Shown here one piece after another: positions 1 to 9,254 of a DNA stretch of 64,000 nt. The DNA comes from Microglena sp. YARC (taxonomy: Eukaryota; Chlorophyta; Chlorophyceae; Chlamydomonadales; Chlamydomonadaceae). Numbering within the stretch: the stretch's first letter is position 1; every line of letters begins with the position of its first letter. Made by a program: the position numbers and the translations under genes. The stretch is from the NCBI GenBank assembly GCA_022414725.1, contig CM039462.1:4516661-4580660 (forward strand), written 5' to 3'. Under the pieces are notes generated by a model that saw only the letters and a program-made list of their open reading frames with translations, was not told where the DNA came from and did no database searches.

Positions 1-176
1 TATTTGAACAACTTGGAGAGATTGGTTTTGGGAACAGGCCACCCGGAGGGTTGTCGACCGGCATGGTAACTGGACTCTAGGTGTGATATAAGCCCGTCCA
101 TTGCATACTTACGAGCCGGTTCCCTTAACCCCACGTCCTTAGAAGTGTCATTGTGACATATCTTGGATGTTAAGAT

Positions 177-231
<55 letters not shown>

Positions 232-235
232 TTTG
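1..235 (+). repeat. SINE, 3' part with (ATTT)n tail (window starts inside it)
   Basis: This stretch matches positions 18125-18395: both carry a core reading GTCGACYGGCATGGTAACT, then 'ctctaggtgtgat', 'cgtccattg', 'tacttacgagc' and 'catatcttgga', and both end 'gttaagattt' followed by an ATTT-rich tail. The tail here is a clean (ATTT)n run at about 175-234. A shared core plus a simple-repeat tail is typical of SINEs. The head lies outside the window for this copy. Confidence 0.6.
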
Positions 236-429
236 GGAACAGGCCCAAGGTCAACGTGCCCATGGATGCTGGAACCAAATGGTGAGGGGTTGCAAGCAAA
301 ACATTATTTGAAATTTGAAAAACAGTTTATTAAAACAATACAAATAATTTGAACAACTTGAAGGGGATCAGTTTTGGGAAGAGGCTTGAGGTCAAAGTGT
401 CCATGGATGCATCAGCAGGTGGGAGATTG

Positions 430-720
430 TTGGCTTGCTAGATCTATGCTTGCTAACTTTCTAGCTTGACTTGCTAGCTTGTTAGATTTTGGCTTGCTAG
501 CCTTTGGATTGCTTGCTACCTTGGCTTGCTAGCTTTTGGCTTGCTTGGTTTGCTTGGCTCGCTTGGCTTGGCTTGGCTTGCTAGCTTGCTTGCTTGCTAC
601 CTAGGCTTGCTAGCTTTGGGCTTGCTTGCTTGGTTGATTGATTGATTGATTGTTTGTTTGATTGGCTTGCTTGCTTGCTTGCTTGCTTTAAGCTTGCTTG
701 TCTTGCCGAGGGTTTGGAGG
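430..720. repeat. GCTTGCTAGCTT-type low-complexity repeat
   Basis: The stretch is built from irregular 'cttgctagctttggcttgcttg' variants and ends in a short ATTG/TTTG run. I see no conserved coding frame or splice signals. Confidence 0.6.
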
Positions 721-734
721 GTTTGGAGGGCAGC

Positions 735-1075
735 GCGTGTCGCACTGGGGTCACTCAATTTGCGTTGCGTCGCTCAAAACATGCAGTGAGGTCGAAGTGT
801 CCATGGGCGCTGGTCACGGCAGGTGAGGGGGTGCTAACAGAAGAGTGCAAAACTGAAAAATATCACTTGGATTTGAATTTGAAATTTGTATTTGACGGCA
901 TATGAGGGATTGCCAGCAAAAAAATGAAAAATGAAAGTGAGAACTTGAATTTGAAAATTTGTATTTTCCGGCAGGTGAGGAATTGCTAGCAAAACAATGC
1001 CCGCGTCACTGCCGTCTCACTGGGGTCGCACCGAGTCACTCAATTTGCAACGCGTCGCACACAAAAATGTCCCCG
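735..1075. repeat. Dispersed repeat 'GCACCGAGTCACTCA' (two partial copies)
   Basis: The phrase 'cactggggtc...gtcactcaatttgc' occurs near 745 and again near 1018-1065, where it continues into 'acgcgtcgcac'. A third copy lies at about 13685-13745 ('atcgcaccgagtcactcag...acgcgtcgcac'). The intervening sequence contains 'aggtgagg..ttgctagcaaaacaatg', which also appears near 275-305 and 960-1000. Nothing coding is convincing here. Confidence 0.5.
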
Positions 1076-1099
1076 GATGCTGACCACGGGAAATGAGGT

Positions 1100-1258
1100 G
1101 TTGCTAACAAAAAATAAAAATAAAAAGAAGGGTGTCAAAAAGAAAGGGGTAAATAAGAAGGGGGTACAAAAGAAAGGGGTAAAAAAGAAAGGGGTAAAAA
1201 AGGAAGGGGTAAAAAAGAAAGGGGTAAAAAAGAAGAGGGTAAAAAAGAAGGGGGTGCT
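1100..1258 (+). repeat. 15-bp minisatellite (aaagaaaggggtaaa)
   Basis: About ten tandem copies of a 15-bp purine-rich unit reading 'agaaaggggtaaaaa' with small variants. Read in one frame it gives KKKGV repeats that run into the exon beginning near 1259, but the protein repeat is fully explained by the DNA repeat. Confidence 0.85.
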
Positions 1259-1630
1259 GACAGCCGCGTTCCAGAGCCTGAAGGTCTTTCAGATGGGGCC
1301 AAGTACTTTTTTGTATTCAATGGAGATGGCCCCCATCCCACACCCTCTGCACTTCTTTGATCCACACAGGAAGAAGAACAAGGATGAAAAGAAGAAGAAA
1401 GGGAAGGACGAAACAAAGAAGCAGGTGGCCACGTTCCAGAGCCTGAAGGTTTTTCAGATGACCAGGTCAAAATTCCAGCATGAGTACTTGGAAGCGTCTA
1501 GACAGCTGGCTTCCCATCGCGAGGAGCTGTTGCAAAGCCATAGGAAGCTGACGGTAGCTGAGGTAGCAGCTAAGTTCCAGTCCCTGCCCTTATCCCAACG
1601 GCTGAAGGAGTTACAGGAGAAACTGAAGGT
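1259..1630 (+). CDS. Putative exon of a lysine-rich, helical (coiled-coil-like) protein
   Basis: The open frame reads through two versions of a phrase FQSLKVFQM (near 1270 and 1432), a lysine-rich stretch (KKNKDEKKKKGK) and a charged helical end containing EVAAKFQSLPLSQRLKELQEKLK-like heptads. It ends exactly at a good donor, 'ctgaag|gtgagt', at 1630. The terminal part is the founder or a member of the exon array that follows. The start is uncertain: the frame is open upstream through the KKKGV minisatellite to about 1077, and acceptor-like 'ttccag' and 'tttcag' occur inside it. I do not recognise the protein family. It may be the 5' part of the gene that includes the glycine-rich exon at 2.8-4.4 kb, but nothing seen proves that. 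Confidence 0.4.
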
Positions 1631-2710
1631 GAGTCAGGGCTTTTCTTTGGGGCTTGTCTGAGCAGCTTCTAGGGAGCTCCCTGAGCCAAAGCCATAGGAA
1701 GCTGACGGTAGCTGATGTAGCAGCTAAGTTCCAGTTCCTGCCCTTATCCCAACGTCTGAAGGAGTTACAGGAGGAACTGGAGGTGGGTCAGGGCTTTTCT
1801 TTGGGGCTTGTCTGAGCAGCTTCTAGGCAGCTCCCTGAGCCAAAGCTGTAGGAAGCTGACGGTGGCTGAGGTAGCAGCTTAGTTCCGGTCCCTGCCCTCG
1901 TCTTAACGGCTGAAGGAGTTGCAGGAGAAACTGAAGGTGAGTCAGAGCTTTTCTTTGGGGCTTTTCGGAGCAACTTCTAGGCAGCTCAGGCCAAGCTTCT
2001 GGGCAGCTCCCTGAGCCAAAGCTGTAGGAAGCTGATGGTAGCTGAGGTAGCAGCTAAGTTCCAGTCCCTGCCCTTGTTGCAATGGCTGAAGGAGTTGCAG
2101 GAGAAGCTGAAGGTGGGCGCAGGCAATCCATCGAGAGGTTGATTGTATGTGTACGCTACTGTTCAGGGGTTTCCAAATAGGCTAAAGGGAAATCCACCTT
2201 CAGCCTATTAGGATCAGGAGGGGCTAAAACGAACACAAGGCAGTGTTTTTCTGTTCAGCTATAAGCAGCAGCTTCTAGGCAGCTCCCCTGACAAATAGGC
2301 AAAAGGGGTTTGACCTTGTCCCAGCGACTTTTTCTGAGCAGCTTCTAGGCAGCTCCCTGAGCCAAAGCCATAGGAAGCTGGGGATAGCTGAGGTAGCAGC
2401 TAAGTTCCATTCCCTGCCCTTGTCCCAACGGCTTAAGGACTTACAGGAGAAGCTGAGAATGGTGAGTCAGGGCTCTTCTTTTGGCTTTTCTGAGCAGCTT
2501 CTAGGCAGCTCCCTGAGCCGAAATCAAAAGTTAAAAACGAACACAAGCACTGATGAATGGTTGACTAGTGAACGATGGATTGAAGGACCAGCATGAGAAG
2601 CTGGGGGTGTGTCAGGCCAGGGCTTTTCTTTTTGGCTTTTCTGAGCAGCTTCTAGGCAGCTCCCCGAGCCAAAGCCATAGGCAGCTGACAGTAGCTGAGG
2701 TAGCAGCCAG
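1540..2710 (+). repeat. Tandem array of an exon with its flanking intron (six units)
   Basis: The phrase 'taggaagctgacggtagctgaggtagcagctaag' recurs at about 1540, 1694, 1848, 2024, 2370 and 2677 (spacing 154, 154, 176, 346, 307 bp). Each of the first five units carries a potential acceptor ('gaggtagcag|'), a short exon coding for a KFQSLPLSQRLKELQ-type helix and a donor (gtgagt or gtgggt). Unit 3 has stop codons in the corresponding frame. The intron part of each unit contains 'gagcagcttctaggcagctccctgagcca', which is the left end of the 203-bp MITE family seen elsewhere, so MITE sequence was amplified together with the exon. Confidence 0.7.
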
Positions 2711-2830
2711 AGATTTCTTTTGTTTTAGAAAGGGGGTCTTCTGGCTTCCAACTGAATACAACTTAAATAACTGAATTACAACTGAAGATAACTGAATTAC
2801 AACTGAATGCTTGCCGCTTCCGTGATGTGC

Positions 2831-4391
2831 AGCTGCCAGCTCAGCGTCCCAAGGGCACGCCCAAGGCAACTTGGCAAGCGGTTACCAAGGCGGACTCAGA
2901 CTGGCAGATGACACTGGTCAACCACGCCAGAGGTATGGAGGCCCGCAAGCACCCAGCATCAGGTGCCAGCAGGGACCACCAGGGGGAGGCGGCTACAGGC
3001 TTCCAGCACCACAGAGATCTTGACTACCAGCACAGAGACCAAGGCTACCAGCACCACAGAGATCATGACCCGTATGAGTTCCCTCGGTCCTACGGCAACT
3101 TAACCCAGCCCCAACATTATGGTGGTGGTGGTGGAGGAGGTTGGGGGGATGACCCCCGGGGTCCTGCTTTCTTGCCTCGTGACCCTCCGCAAGGCCAAGC
3201 CAATGGGGTGGATCATGACCCCTACCAGTTCCCTCGCTCCTACGGCCACTCAAACCCCAACACCATGGTGGTGGTGATGGTGGTAGAGATTGGGGGGATG
3301 ATCCCCGGGGTCCTGCTTTCTCGCCTCATCACCCTCCGCAAGGCCAAGCCAACGAGGCAGATCATGACCCCTACCACTTCCCTCACTTGTACGGCAACTC
3401 AGCTCAGCCCCAACATCATGGTGGTGGTGGTGGTGGAGGTTGGGGGGATGACCCCAGAGGTTTTGCTTTCTCGCCTCATCACCCTCCGCAAGGCCCAGCC
3501 AACGAGGTGGATCATGACCCCTATCAGTTCCCTCGCTCCTACGGCAACTCAACCCAGCCCCAACACTATGGTGGTGGTGGTGGTGATGGTGGTATAGGTT
3601 GGGGGGATGACCCTCGGGGTCCTGCTTTCTCGCCTCATCACCCTCCGCAAGGCCCAGCCAACGAGGTGGATTGTGATCCCTATCAGTTCCCTCGCTCGTA
3701 CGGCAACTCAACCCAGCCCCACCATCATGGTGGTGGTGGTGGAGGTTGGGGGGATGACCCCAGAGGTTCTGCTTTCTCGCCTCATCACCCTCAACAAGGC
3801 CAAGCCAATGGGGTGGCAGGACAAGGCCAAGCCAATGAGCTGGGTGAACCGACCAGGAAGCAGAAAAGGGAGATTATGAGGAACTCGAAGAGAAAAGAAT
3901 TCAAGAGGGTAAATAAAGTACATGAGGGAAGTGCCGATGGCAATGAAAACCCTTTGGCAGGGGATAGTGGAGCTGCCACTGGTCTGAGGACCCCTGGCTC
4001 CCGGAGAGATGGATATGGCATGGGCACACCCCAAGGGTCGGTAGCTGGTGCTGGGGGCCCTGAGGCACCTGTGGAACGGGTCCTATCTAGCGCGGTGCTG
4101 AAAAGGAGGAAGAGGTCAGAGAAGTGGGCGAGGAGATTACTCGAGGCAAATGGCTCTGGTGAGGGTGGCCACCAGCCAGGTGGTGGTGGTGGTGGTGGTG
4201 GTAGAGGTTGGGGGGATGATGGAAGACCGGTGGACGGGGTCCGAGCTGGTGGGGTGCACAAGAAAATGAGGGCTGGGCAGGCTCAGCAGGATAAAAAGAA
4301 GAAGGGCAGAGGAGGTGAAGAAGGGGGAGGGAAGGGTAAGTCGGGTGGGAAGTCAAGGCAGAAAGCCAGGGGGGGGTGGAACATGGGATGA
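2831..4391 (+). pseudogene. Glycine-rich repeat protein gene with an internal frameshift
   Basis: The frame opens just after an acceptor-like 'gatgtgcag' at 2830. It reads through a short unique region and then five units of about 50 residues (starting near 3061, 3211, 3360, 3510 and 3669), each with HDPYQFPRSYGN, then TQPQHY, a glycine run, WGDDPRG and a proline/histidine segment. In unit 2 'ggccactcaaaccccaacac' replaces the 24-nt form 'ggcaactcaacccagccccaacac'. That 4-nt loss shifts the frame at about 3255, and the rest of the protein continues in the shifted frame to the stop at 4391. The C-terminal part is lysine/arginine-rich (KQKREIMRNSKRKEFKR) with further glycine runs. I do not recognise the family. 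The composition suggests a matrix or phase-separating protein, which is only inference. An intron around unit 2 or an assembly error are the alternatives to a real lesion. Confidence 0.5.
3061..3815 (+). repeat. 150-bp tandem coding repeat, five units
   Basis: Units begin with 'gatcatgaccc' at 3061, 3211, 3360 and 3510 and 'gattgtgatcc' at 3669. The period is 150 bp, shortened by the 4-nt deletion in unit 2 and lengthened by 9 bp in unit 4 (extra ggtgat-type codons). Each unit includes a (GGT)n core, a likely cause of length change. Confidence 0.85.
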
Positions 4392-4425
4392 CAAGGAGAA
4401 GTAGGGCGGCAGGGCAGGTGAGGAT

Positions 4426-4628
4426 CATGGATTTCCTTTTCGGCTAAGAGCAGCTGCTTCTAGGCAGCTCCCCTGGCTTGCTACCTGGGCAAACCTGGAG
4501 CAATATAGTGTAATTGGAAGCTGGTAGAATCAGCTCTCCAGCATTGTTTGAATCTTGGGTCTTGGCCCAGTCGCTGGCTCAGGGAGCTTCCTAGAAGCTG
4601 CTGCTCGTAGTCAAAAAGGAAATTTATC
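4426..4628. mobile_element. 203-bp MITE family, copy 1
   Basis: The left end reads 'catggatttccttttcggctaagagcag' and the right end 'ctgctgctcgtagtcaaaaaggaaattta', forming long imperfect terminal inverted repeats (TIRs) around a unique middle ('cctggagcaatatagtg'). Aligned to the copies at 16.6, 24.75 and 48.66 kb it has the same 203-bp length. No TSD is recognisable here, so this copy is probably old. Confidence 0.65.
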
Positions 4629-4799
4629 GGGCCTCCGGCCGCGTATCCAAATAGCTACCAGGAGCCCCACCTTTCTGAAAAACGAAAAAAGCTCTGCACA
4701 GCAAGCAGCGTGTAGAAAACCCCTGGTCTGGGGGAGAAAAGGATATACGATATTTTTAATTTATTGGTGAGACATAAATAAATATATAAATGTTGTGCC

Positions 4800-5215
4800 T
4801 GATGACGAGGCGTGAATTTGAGGAGGCCATCCTGTTCGCTTGCGCTGGGGCCAATCACCTGTGGTTATGTATTGGTATTACATCACACTACATTGTCATT
4901 GGATTGGATTGAATTGTTACATGGTTTTTCAGCCAACTCTGGGCTGCTCACCCAAACTCAGCCACGCAGCTATGGCAATGCCCCACAGTCCCACACCCAC
5001 CCTTACAGCCATGGCAGTGCCCCATCCCCACACAGCCAAAAAGCTATGGGTCAGGTGTCACCCAGTTGTGGGGATACTCTCTCAGTATCTCTTGGATTTG
5101 ATTGGATTGTTACATGGTTTTTCAGCCAACTCTGGGCTGCTCACTGTCTTCCATTTCTAAGTCCCCCTGTGCGATACCCACACAAAAAACAGGGAGCATG
5201 CATAGTGGATTAGGC
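4800..5215. repeat. Cluster of dispersed repeats R5 and R3
   Basis: 4800-4865 matches R5 ('cgaggcgtgaatttgaggaggcca...cgcttgcgctgggg'), also found near 13950, 16278 and 21503. 4905-4960 and 5095-5212 match R3 ('ttgttacatggtttttcagccaactctgggctgctcac'), whose full form continues through 'ttccaattccaagtcc' to 'agggagcat..aagtggatta'. No gene is supported. Confidence 0.6.
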
Positions 5216-5237
5216 AGTTTAAAGACTTGTAATACAC

Positions 5238-5563
5238 TTACTTCGGGTGTAGGTTTAGGGACACTAAATCACTTTGAGAACGAAGAGTCGGGGGTTCGAC
5301 TCCCCCTTCGGTCGCTCTTGGCGTTGCAGGTTGTTGTCAACCGCGATGGTAGCTTGTCCAGTTGAGGTAGGAGACCGCTCCCCACCCGCGTTCAACGGGC
5401 TCCCTTAACACCACGCCCCACCAGGCGTTATCATCACCTTTGACTGAGTATTGACAAAGAGCGTACCTGCTACCTCTGCACTTCAAGAGTTTCTGCCTAC
5501 ATGCGCACACCACACCCCACCAGGCGTTATCATTACCATTACTTCGGATGTAGTTTTAGGGAC
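5238..5563 (+). repeat. SINE-like insertion flanked by 25-bp direct repeats
   Basis: A B-box-like arm 'gggggttcgactccccc' lies at about 5290, followed by the family core GTCAACCGCGATGGTAGCTT at about 5336-5355 and 'gggctcccttaacaccacg'. The same order of features is seen near 22720. The segment is bracketed by near-identical direct repeats (5238-5262 and 5539-5563, 'ttacttcggRtgtag...tttagggac'), consistent with a TSD, although local tandem duplication ('accaggcgttatcat' also occurs twice) could give the same picture. Confidence 0.55.
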
Positions 5564-5636
5564 CAGGGTTGTTCTGGCGGACTCAGAATCTCCGTCTGCG
5601 TGTGTGCGTGTGTGGTGGTGGGTGGGGGTGGTGGGC

Positions 5637-6235
5637 GGGGGGGGGGGGGGGGGGGGATTTGAGTGTGGGGCGGGGTTGACAGGCAAGGGACGAAGAATCT
5701 CCCTCTGCGACGCACCCAGACCCTCTAAGATGCAACAGACCCCCCCCCCCCCCCTCCCCCCCAACATGTATGTGACGCAGCAGACCCTCACAAATATGTG
5801 TCTAATGCAAGTCTCGGTGTCTAGAACAATGTCTGCTACGCACCCAGACCCTCTGAGATGCAACGGACCCTACACAAATGTATGTGATGCTGCAGACCCT
5901 CACAAATCTGTAGGGAACGGCAAATCATATGATGTTGACCAAAGACGAGTATGATATCATATGATATCATACAAAAACCATATGATTTAATATCATATGA
6001 TATGATGCCCCAGGCCAAAGTTACCTAGTCAGACTGCCGTCAACATATGATATCACATAATATCATATTGCCGATCCCTACAAATCTGTCTCTCATGCAA
6101 GTCTCGGTGTCTAGAACAATGTCTGCTACGCACCCAGACCCCCTGAGATGTAACGCACCCTGAAACATATGCCTGCGATGCAGCATACCCTCACAAATCT
6201 GTGTCTGTGACGCAAGTCTCAGCGTCTAGAAGAGC
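5637..6235. repeat. Poly(G) tract and tandem 'cgcacccagaccctctgagatg' repeats
   Basis: A G run at 5637-5656 and a C run near 5740 flank tandem units containing 'gcaagtctcggtgtctagaacaatgtctgctacgcacccagacc' (near 5806 and 6092) and 'cagaccctcacaaatctgt'. The array is interrupted at 5912 by a MITE. Confidence 0.65.
5912..6079. mobile_element. Mutator-like MITE with a perfect 10-bp TSD
   Basis: The element begins AGGGAACGGCAA and ends TTGCCGATCCCT, which are inverted repeats matching at 11 of 12 positions. It is flanked on both sides by ACAAATCTGT (5902-5911 and 6080-6089). A 9-11-bp TSD is characteristic of Mutator-like elements. The 168-bp interior is AT-rich and made of repeated 'atcatatgat' palindromes. 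It has no coding capacity. It sits in a tandem repeat unit whose uninterrupted copy can be read next to it, which supports the boundaries. Confidence 0.75.
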
Positions 6236-6314
6236 TGGACTTCCAGCGGTGCAATCTACAAACAGGCCAGCTGCATCGTCAGAATCTGATGGTATGTCTA
6301 GTAGTTTTTGTCAC

Positions 6315-6505
6315 TGTTTCTGTTTTGAGCTACGCGTAGCAGCTTCCAGGTGGCTCCCTTCTGCCGTCCTAGGGCCAAACCTTGAGCTAGCTAGCGCGCC
6401 CAGAAGCTGACAAGATCAGCATACAAGGGCAGTTGAAAGCTTAGGGCTTGACCCAGCGGCTGGCAAATGGAGCTGACAGGAAGTTGCCATGCGTTGCCCA
6501 AAAAA
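6315..6505. mobile_element. MITE, divergent subfamily B, copy 1
   Basis: It runs from 'ttttgagctacgcgtagcagcttcc' through 'gccaaacc..gagctagctagcgcgcc' to 'tggcaaatggagct...gttgccatgcgttgccc'. It shares the start, middle and end of the element at 7435-7615, and more distantly the 'ctacgagcagcagcttctaggcagctcc' ends of the 203-bp family. No clear TSD was found. Confidence 0.5.
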
Positions 6506-6519
6506 TGAACAGCAGTATT

Positions 6520-7430
6520 TGTCCGATTGACTTCTGTTGTTTTGTTTTGCACTGCATGGTCTATCAGCCTTCAGGCTGTTAACCATCTGTGGGCAGAGTT
6601 ATCATGGGTAGCATAAACAAGCCCCCGTTGGTAAAACGATTATTTGGGGGTCAGTTCATCAGTGCTTTTTATTATTAAGCCCTTCCTATTACGGTTGGGC
6701 AAGTCCCTTTAGCCTATTTGGCCAACCCCTGGACTGTAACATACGAATATGCATTACACCACACTCTCGAGTACAGAATGTAATCGCAGGGCTATCAGCT
6801 ACTAGCTACTAGCCACATGCACTAACAACCCTCCACCACACTCTCGAGTACAGAATGTAATCGCAGGGCTGCAGACCAGTTCATCACGTGTTGTTATAGT
6901 ACGGCTTATATGCCGTAGCTCGTTGCACACGTAGGTATCTGCTAGAAGTCACATGTCCACCATATCGAGTCAGCTTGTGACTGTGGCCACGCCTGTGAGT
7001 TAGACCGCTGGCGTTTACCAAGGTTAGGGCATACCAAACCCTCCTCCAGGTTCCGTGCTACTTGCTACTTAATGTTTGCACACCCCTATGCTATTCACGA
7101 TTGTAAACACTTTATCATAAAACGTGTTTCTCTCTGAAACTTCCTCCTGGTAAATTGAATCTTGAACTTGGTTACGTGGCTCCAGCCTTCAAGGCTGCTC
7201 TCCGTTTTCGGTAGTTTTTAAAAGTTGTAAAATGTATTTCACCCAAGGAGGTGGGTCCCAAGATACAAACTAGTCACACCAAGGATTCATTTCAAACGGA
7301 ATTGCCACTACCACAAAAGAGTAGGCGCACTAACATTAACATTTATAGTTTTCCTGGTAATATAGATTTGAAGATTGTTCAGGGGGTTGCATTTGTGTCT
7401 GTAAAGGTTTTTCGACCATGTACTATTTAT
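6520..7430. other. Non-coding stretch with short dispersed repeats
   Basis: It contains 'catggtctatcagccttcaggctgtt' near 6555 (related to 17690), two copies of 'accacactctcgagtacagaatgtaatcgcagggct' with a 77-bp spacing (near 6758 and 6835), an R4 copy at 7145-7205 ('cttgaacttggttacgtggctccagcc'), and a segment at 7225-7335 that recurs at about 45800-45905 ('tttcaccc.aggaggtgggtc'). I see no gene. Confidence 0.5.
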
Positions 7431-7434
7431 TTTT

Positions 7435-7615
7435 TGAGCTACGTATAACAGCTTCCAGGCAGTTTCCTTCCCCCGTCCTTGGGCCAAGCCTGAAGCTAGC
7501 TAGCGCGCCTGGAAGCTGACCTAACGAGCTTACAAGTGAAGTTGAAATCTTAGGGCTTTACCCAGTGGCTGGCAAATGGAGCTGTCTGGAAGTTGCCATG
7601 CGTTGCCCAACATTG
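7435..7615. mobile_element. MITE, divergent subfamily B, copy 2
   Basis: The same layout as 6315-6505: 'gagctacgtataacagcttccaggcag', 'gggccaagcctgaagctagctagcgcgcctggaag', 'cccagtggctggcaaatggagct' and 'gaagttgccatgcgttgccc'. It is non-coding. Confidence 0.5.
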
Positions 7616-7619
7616 AAAC

Positions 7620-8576
7620 AGCGGGTGTGATTGGCCGTGGGCCGGTCACATTAAAATCCTTGCGTATAGGGTTAGCGCACGGATGCCGCCTCTTTGAGGC
7701 GTCCCTCTGAGGCGAAAAATCCTTTTGTAAAACAAAATAACTCAGCCCAATGAAGACCAGAGTCTGCAGCAGCGTGAGAGGTGCACGAGAGCGCTCACTG
7801 CACGACCGGTCGTCGTTACCGGTTACTCCTTTTTGATCTATGTTGCGGCGTGACTATTAACAGCTGAGGTACACCCACCTAGTACACCGAGTACAGATAA
7901 TCGTCTACAGCGGCTCCCAGAGCTCTGAACTGTGCCATGAAATGATGCTGCGCAATCAATTTTGCAAGCAGTGATGCGCAAGGAGTTCCTGAGCCGTCCA
8001 AGGTCCACCAGTCAATGCTATTGAAAACTCGAGCCTTAACTTGTTTACATGGCTCCAGACACCAGGGCTGCTCACCGTCTTCGCCAGCATCGTTAGCAAT
8101 TAAAGTATTCAGCTCTATATGATCTCGACAAGAGTTGGATCCGATACCAGGACAGCCGTGAACCATGTTTGCGGTACTGTTAAGTCGCTTGTTTTGTTCC
8201 GCACTACAGACTGGAGGTCGTACTAACCCCCAGGACGTACGAGGAGCGATTGGATTTCGCCTGAAGTGGGTGTGACCACCCCAAGGTGCCCCATACCTGC
8301 CCGCTGTCCGCTACCCCCCCCCTTGCTTGCTGACTGCGCAGATCACGCGAGCCCAGTGGACGATGTGGTATGTTCAGGGCATGCGTTGCCAGGCTCAATA
8401 GCGGCCTTATATTAGATAGTTGCTCCCCTATTCATCCCCAAGTGTTTTGCTTGGAGGTTTTCAATTTATTCCTTCAGAGCATTTCTGTGCCACCTCGAAG
8501 CTGTCCTTCTTACATCCTTGAGAAGCAGATCTATCGACACTGTCGACGCGTGTTGACAAGTGTGGCCCGTAGGCAG
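7620..8576. other. Non-coding stretch upstream of the 8.6-kb exon
   Basis: An R4-like copy lies at 8030-8090 ('ttaacttgtttacatggctccag...gggctgctcaccgtcttcg'). Short frames exist on both strands but have no supporting splice or motif evidence. If the exon at 8577 is internal, an upstream exon could be here, but I could not identify one. Confidence 0.4.
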
Positions 8577-8974
8577 CTGCGACGATGCAATCCTGCCAGA
8601 AGCGACAAGTCATGTACTACTCCCCCGACTGCGGGTGGCAGGTTGTGGCGGAGGTGGCAAAGGAAAAGATCAAGCTCTTCGCAGTGCTCCTTCGACAATC
8701 CCCGATGTTGAAAGTGCACTTGGACGATGTCACTGGCCACCCTTTCCTGTGCGTCTACGCTTATATGATAGAGGAGCTATTCTTCCCTGACACGCGGCCA
8801 GTGAGCGCAAAGCGAGCAAGCCGGTCCTACCCCATCTGTCAGAATGGCTGGAAAAGAATTCCCCTCTACATTGCATTGCCCCTGAATCGGGATGCCGAGG
8901 CGAGGTTTTCGTCGCTCATGGACACGCTCTTGGGAATCTCAAAGATGGACATCTCACAGATCGCGGGCAAAATG
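8577..8974 (+). CDS. Exon encoding an unrecognised conserved domain (paralogue of 25875-26262)
   Basis: The frame runs from an acceptor-like 'gtaggcag|' at 8576 (first ATG at 8585) through 130 codons to 'aaa atg|gtaaga', a good donor in phase 0. The protein contains VMYYSPDCGWQVV, KVHLDDVTG, NGWKRIPLYIALP, RFSSLMDTLLGIS and QIAGKM. Each phrase has a counterpart in the same order in the minus-strand exon at 26 kb (VMYWSIDSGW, KVRLDDIAG, DGWKRVPLF, RFGMLVDSVAEIS, VTAKL), and both end at the same phase-0 intron. That conservation argues for a real protein-coding exon. I do not recognise the domain and assign no function. The next exons proposed are 10849-10938 and 11896-12042, both phase 0. Confidence 0.6.
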
Positions 8975-9254
8975 GTAAGATGCGCTCCTGACGAATAATC
9001 CTGTAGCGTGTGTGTGAGAGAGTTGAGTTGTGGAGGAGTGCCATAGTGATAGGGAGGGTGCTTCTGACTGGTTAGTCTGGCTAACGTGTTTGTCAGACTT
9101 TAGATGTGAAGGAGTGCAAAAGTGTCAGGAAGACTGCAAAATTGAAAGTGAAACGCTTGTGACTGGCCTTAGTCTGGGTAAAGTGCTTGTGAGAGTTGGA
9201 TTGTGAAGGAGTGCAAAAGTGAAAGGGAGGCGCTTTTGACTGGTTAGTCTGGCT
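8975..9254 (+). repeat. Intron start with 'gtgaaggagtgcaaaagtg' repeats
   Basis: Three or four variants of 'gtgtgagagagttg...gtgaaggagtgcaaaagtgaaagggag...ctggttagtctggctaa' follow the donor at 8975, with a period of roughly 65-90 bp. No coding signal is seen. Confidence 0.55.

Noticed and set aside
1077..1258. KKKGVKKKGV N-terminal domain
   Set aside because: Fully explained by a 15-bp minisatellite. Whether it is translated is unknown.
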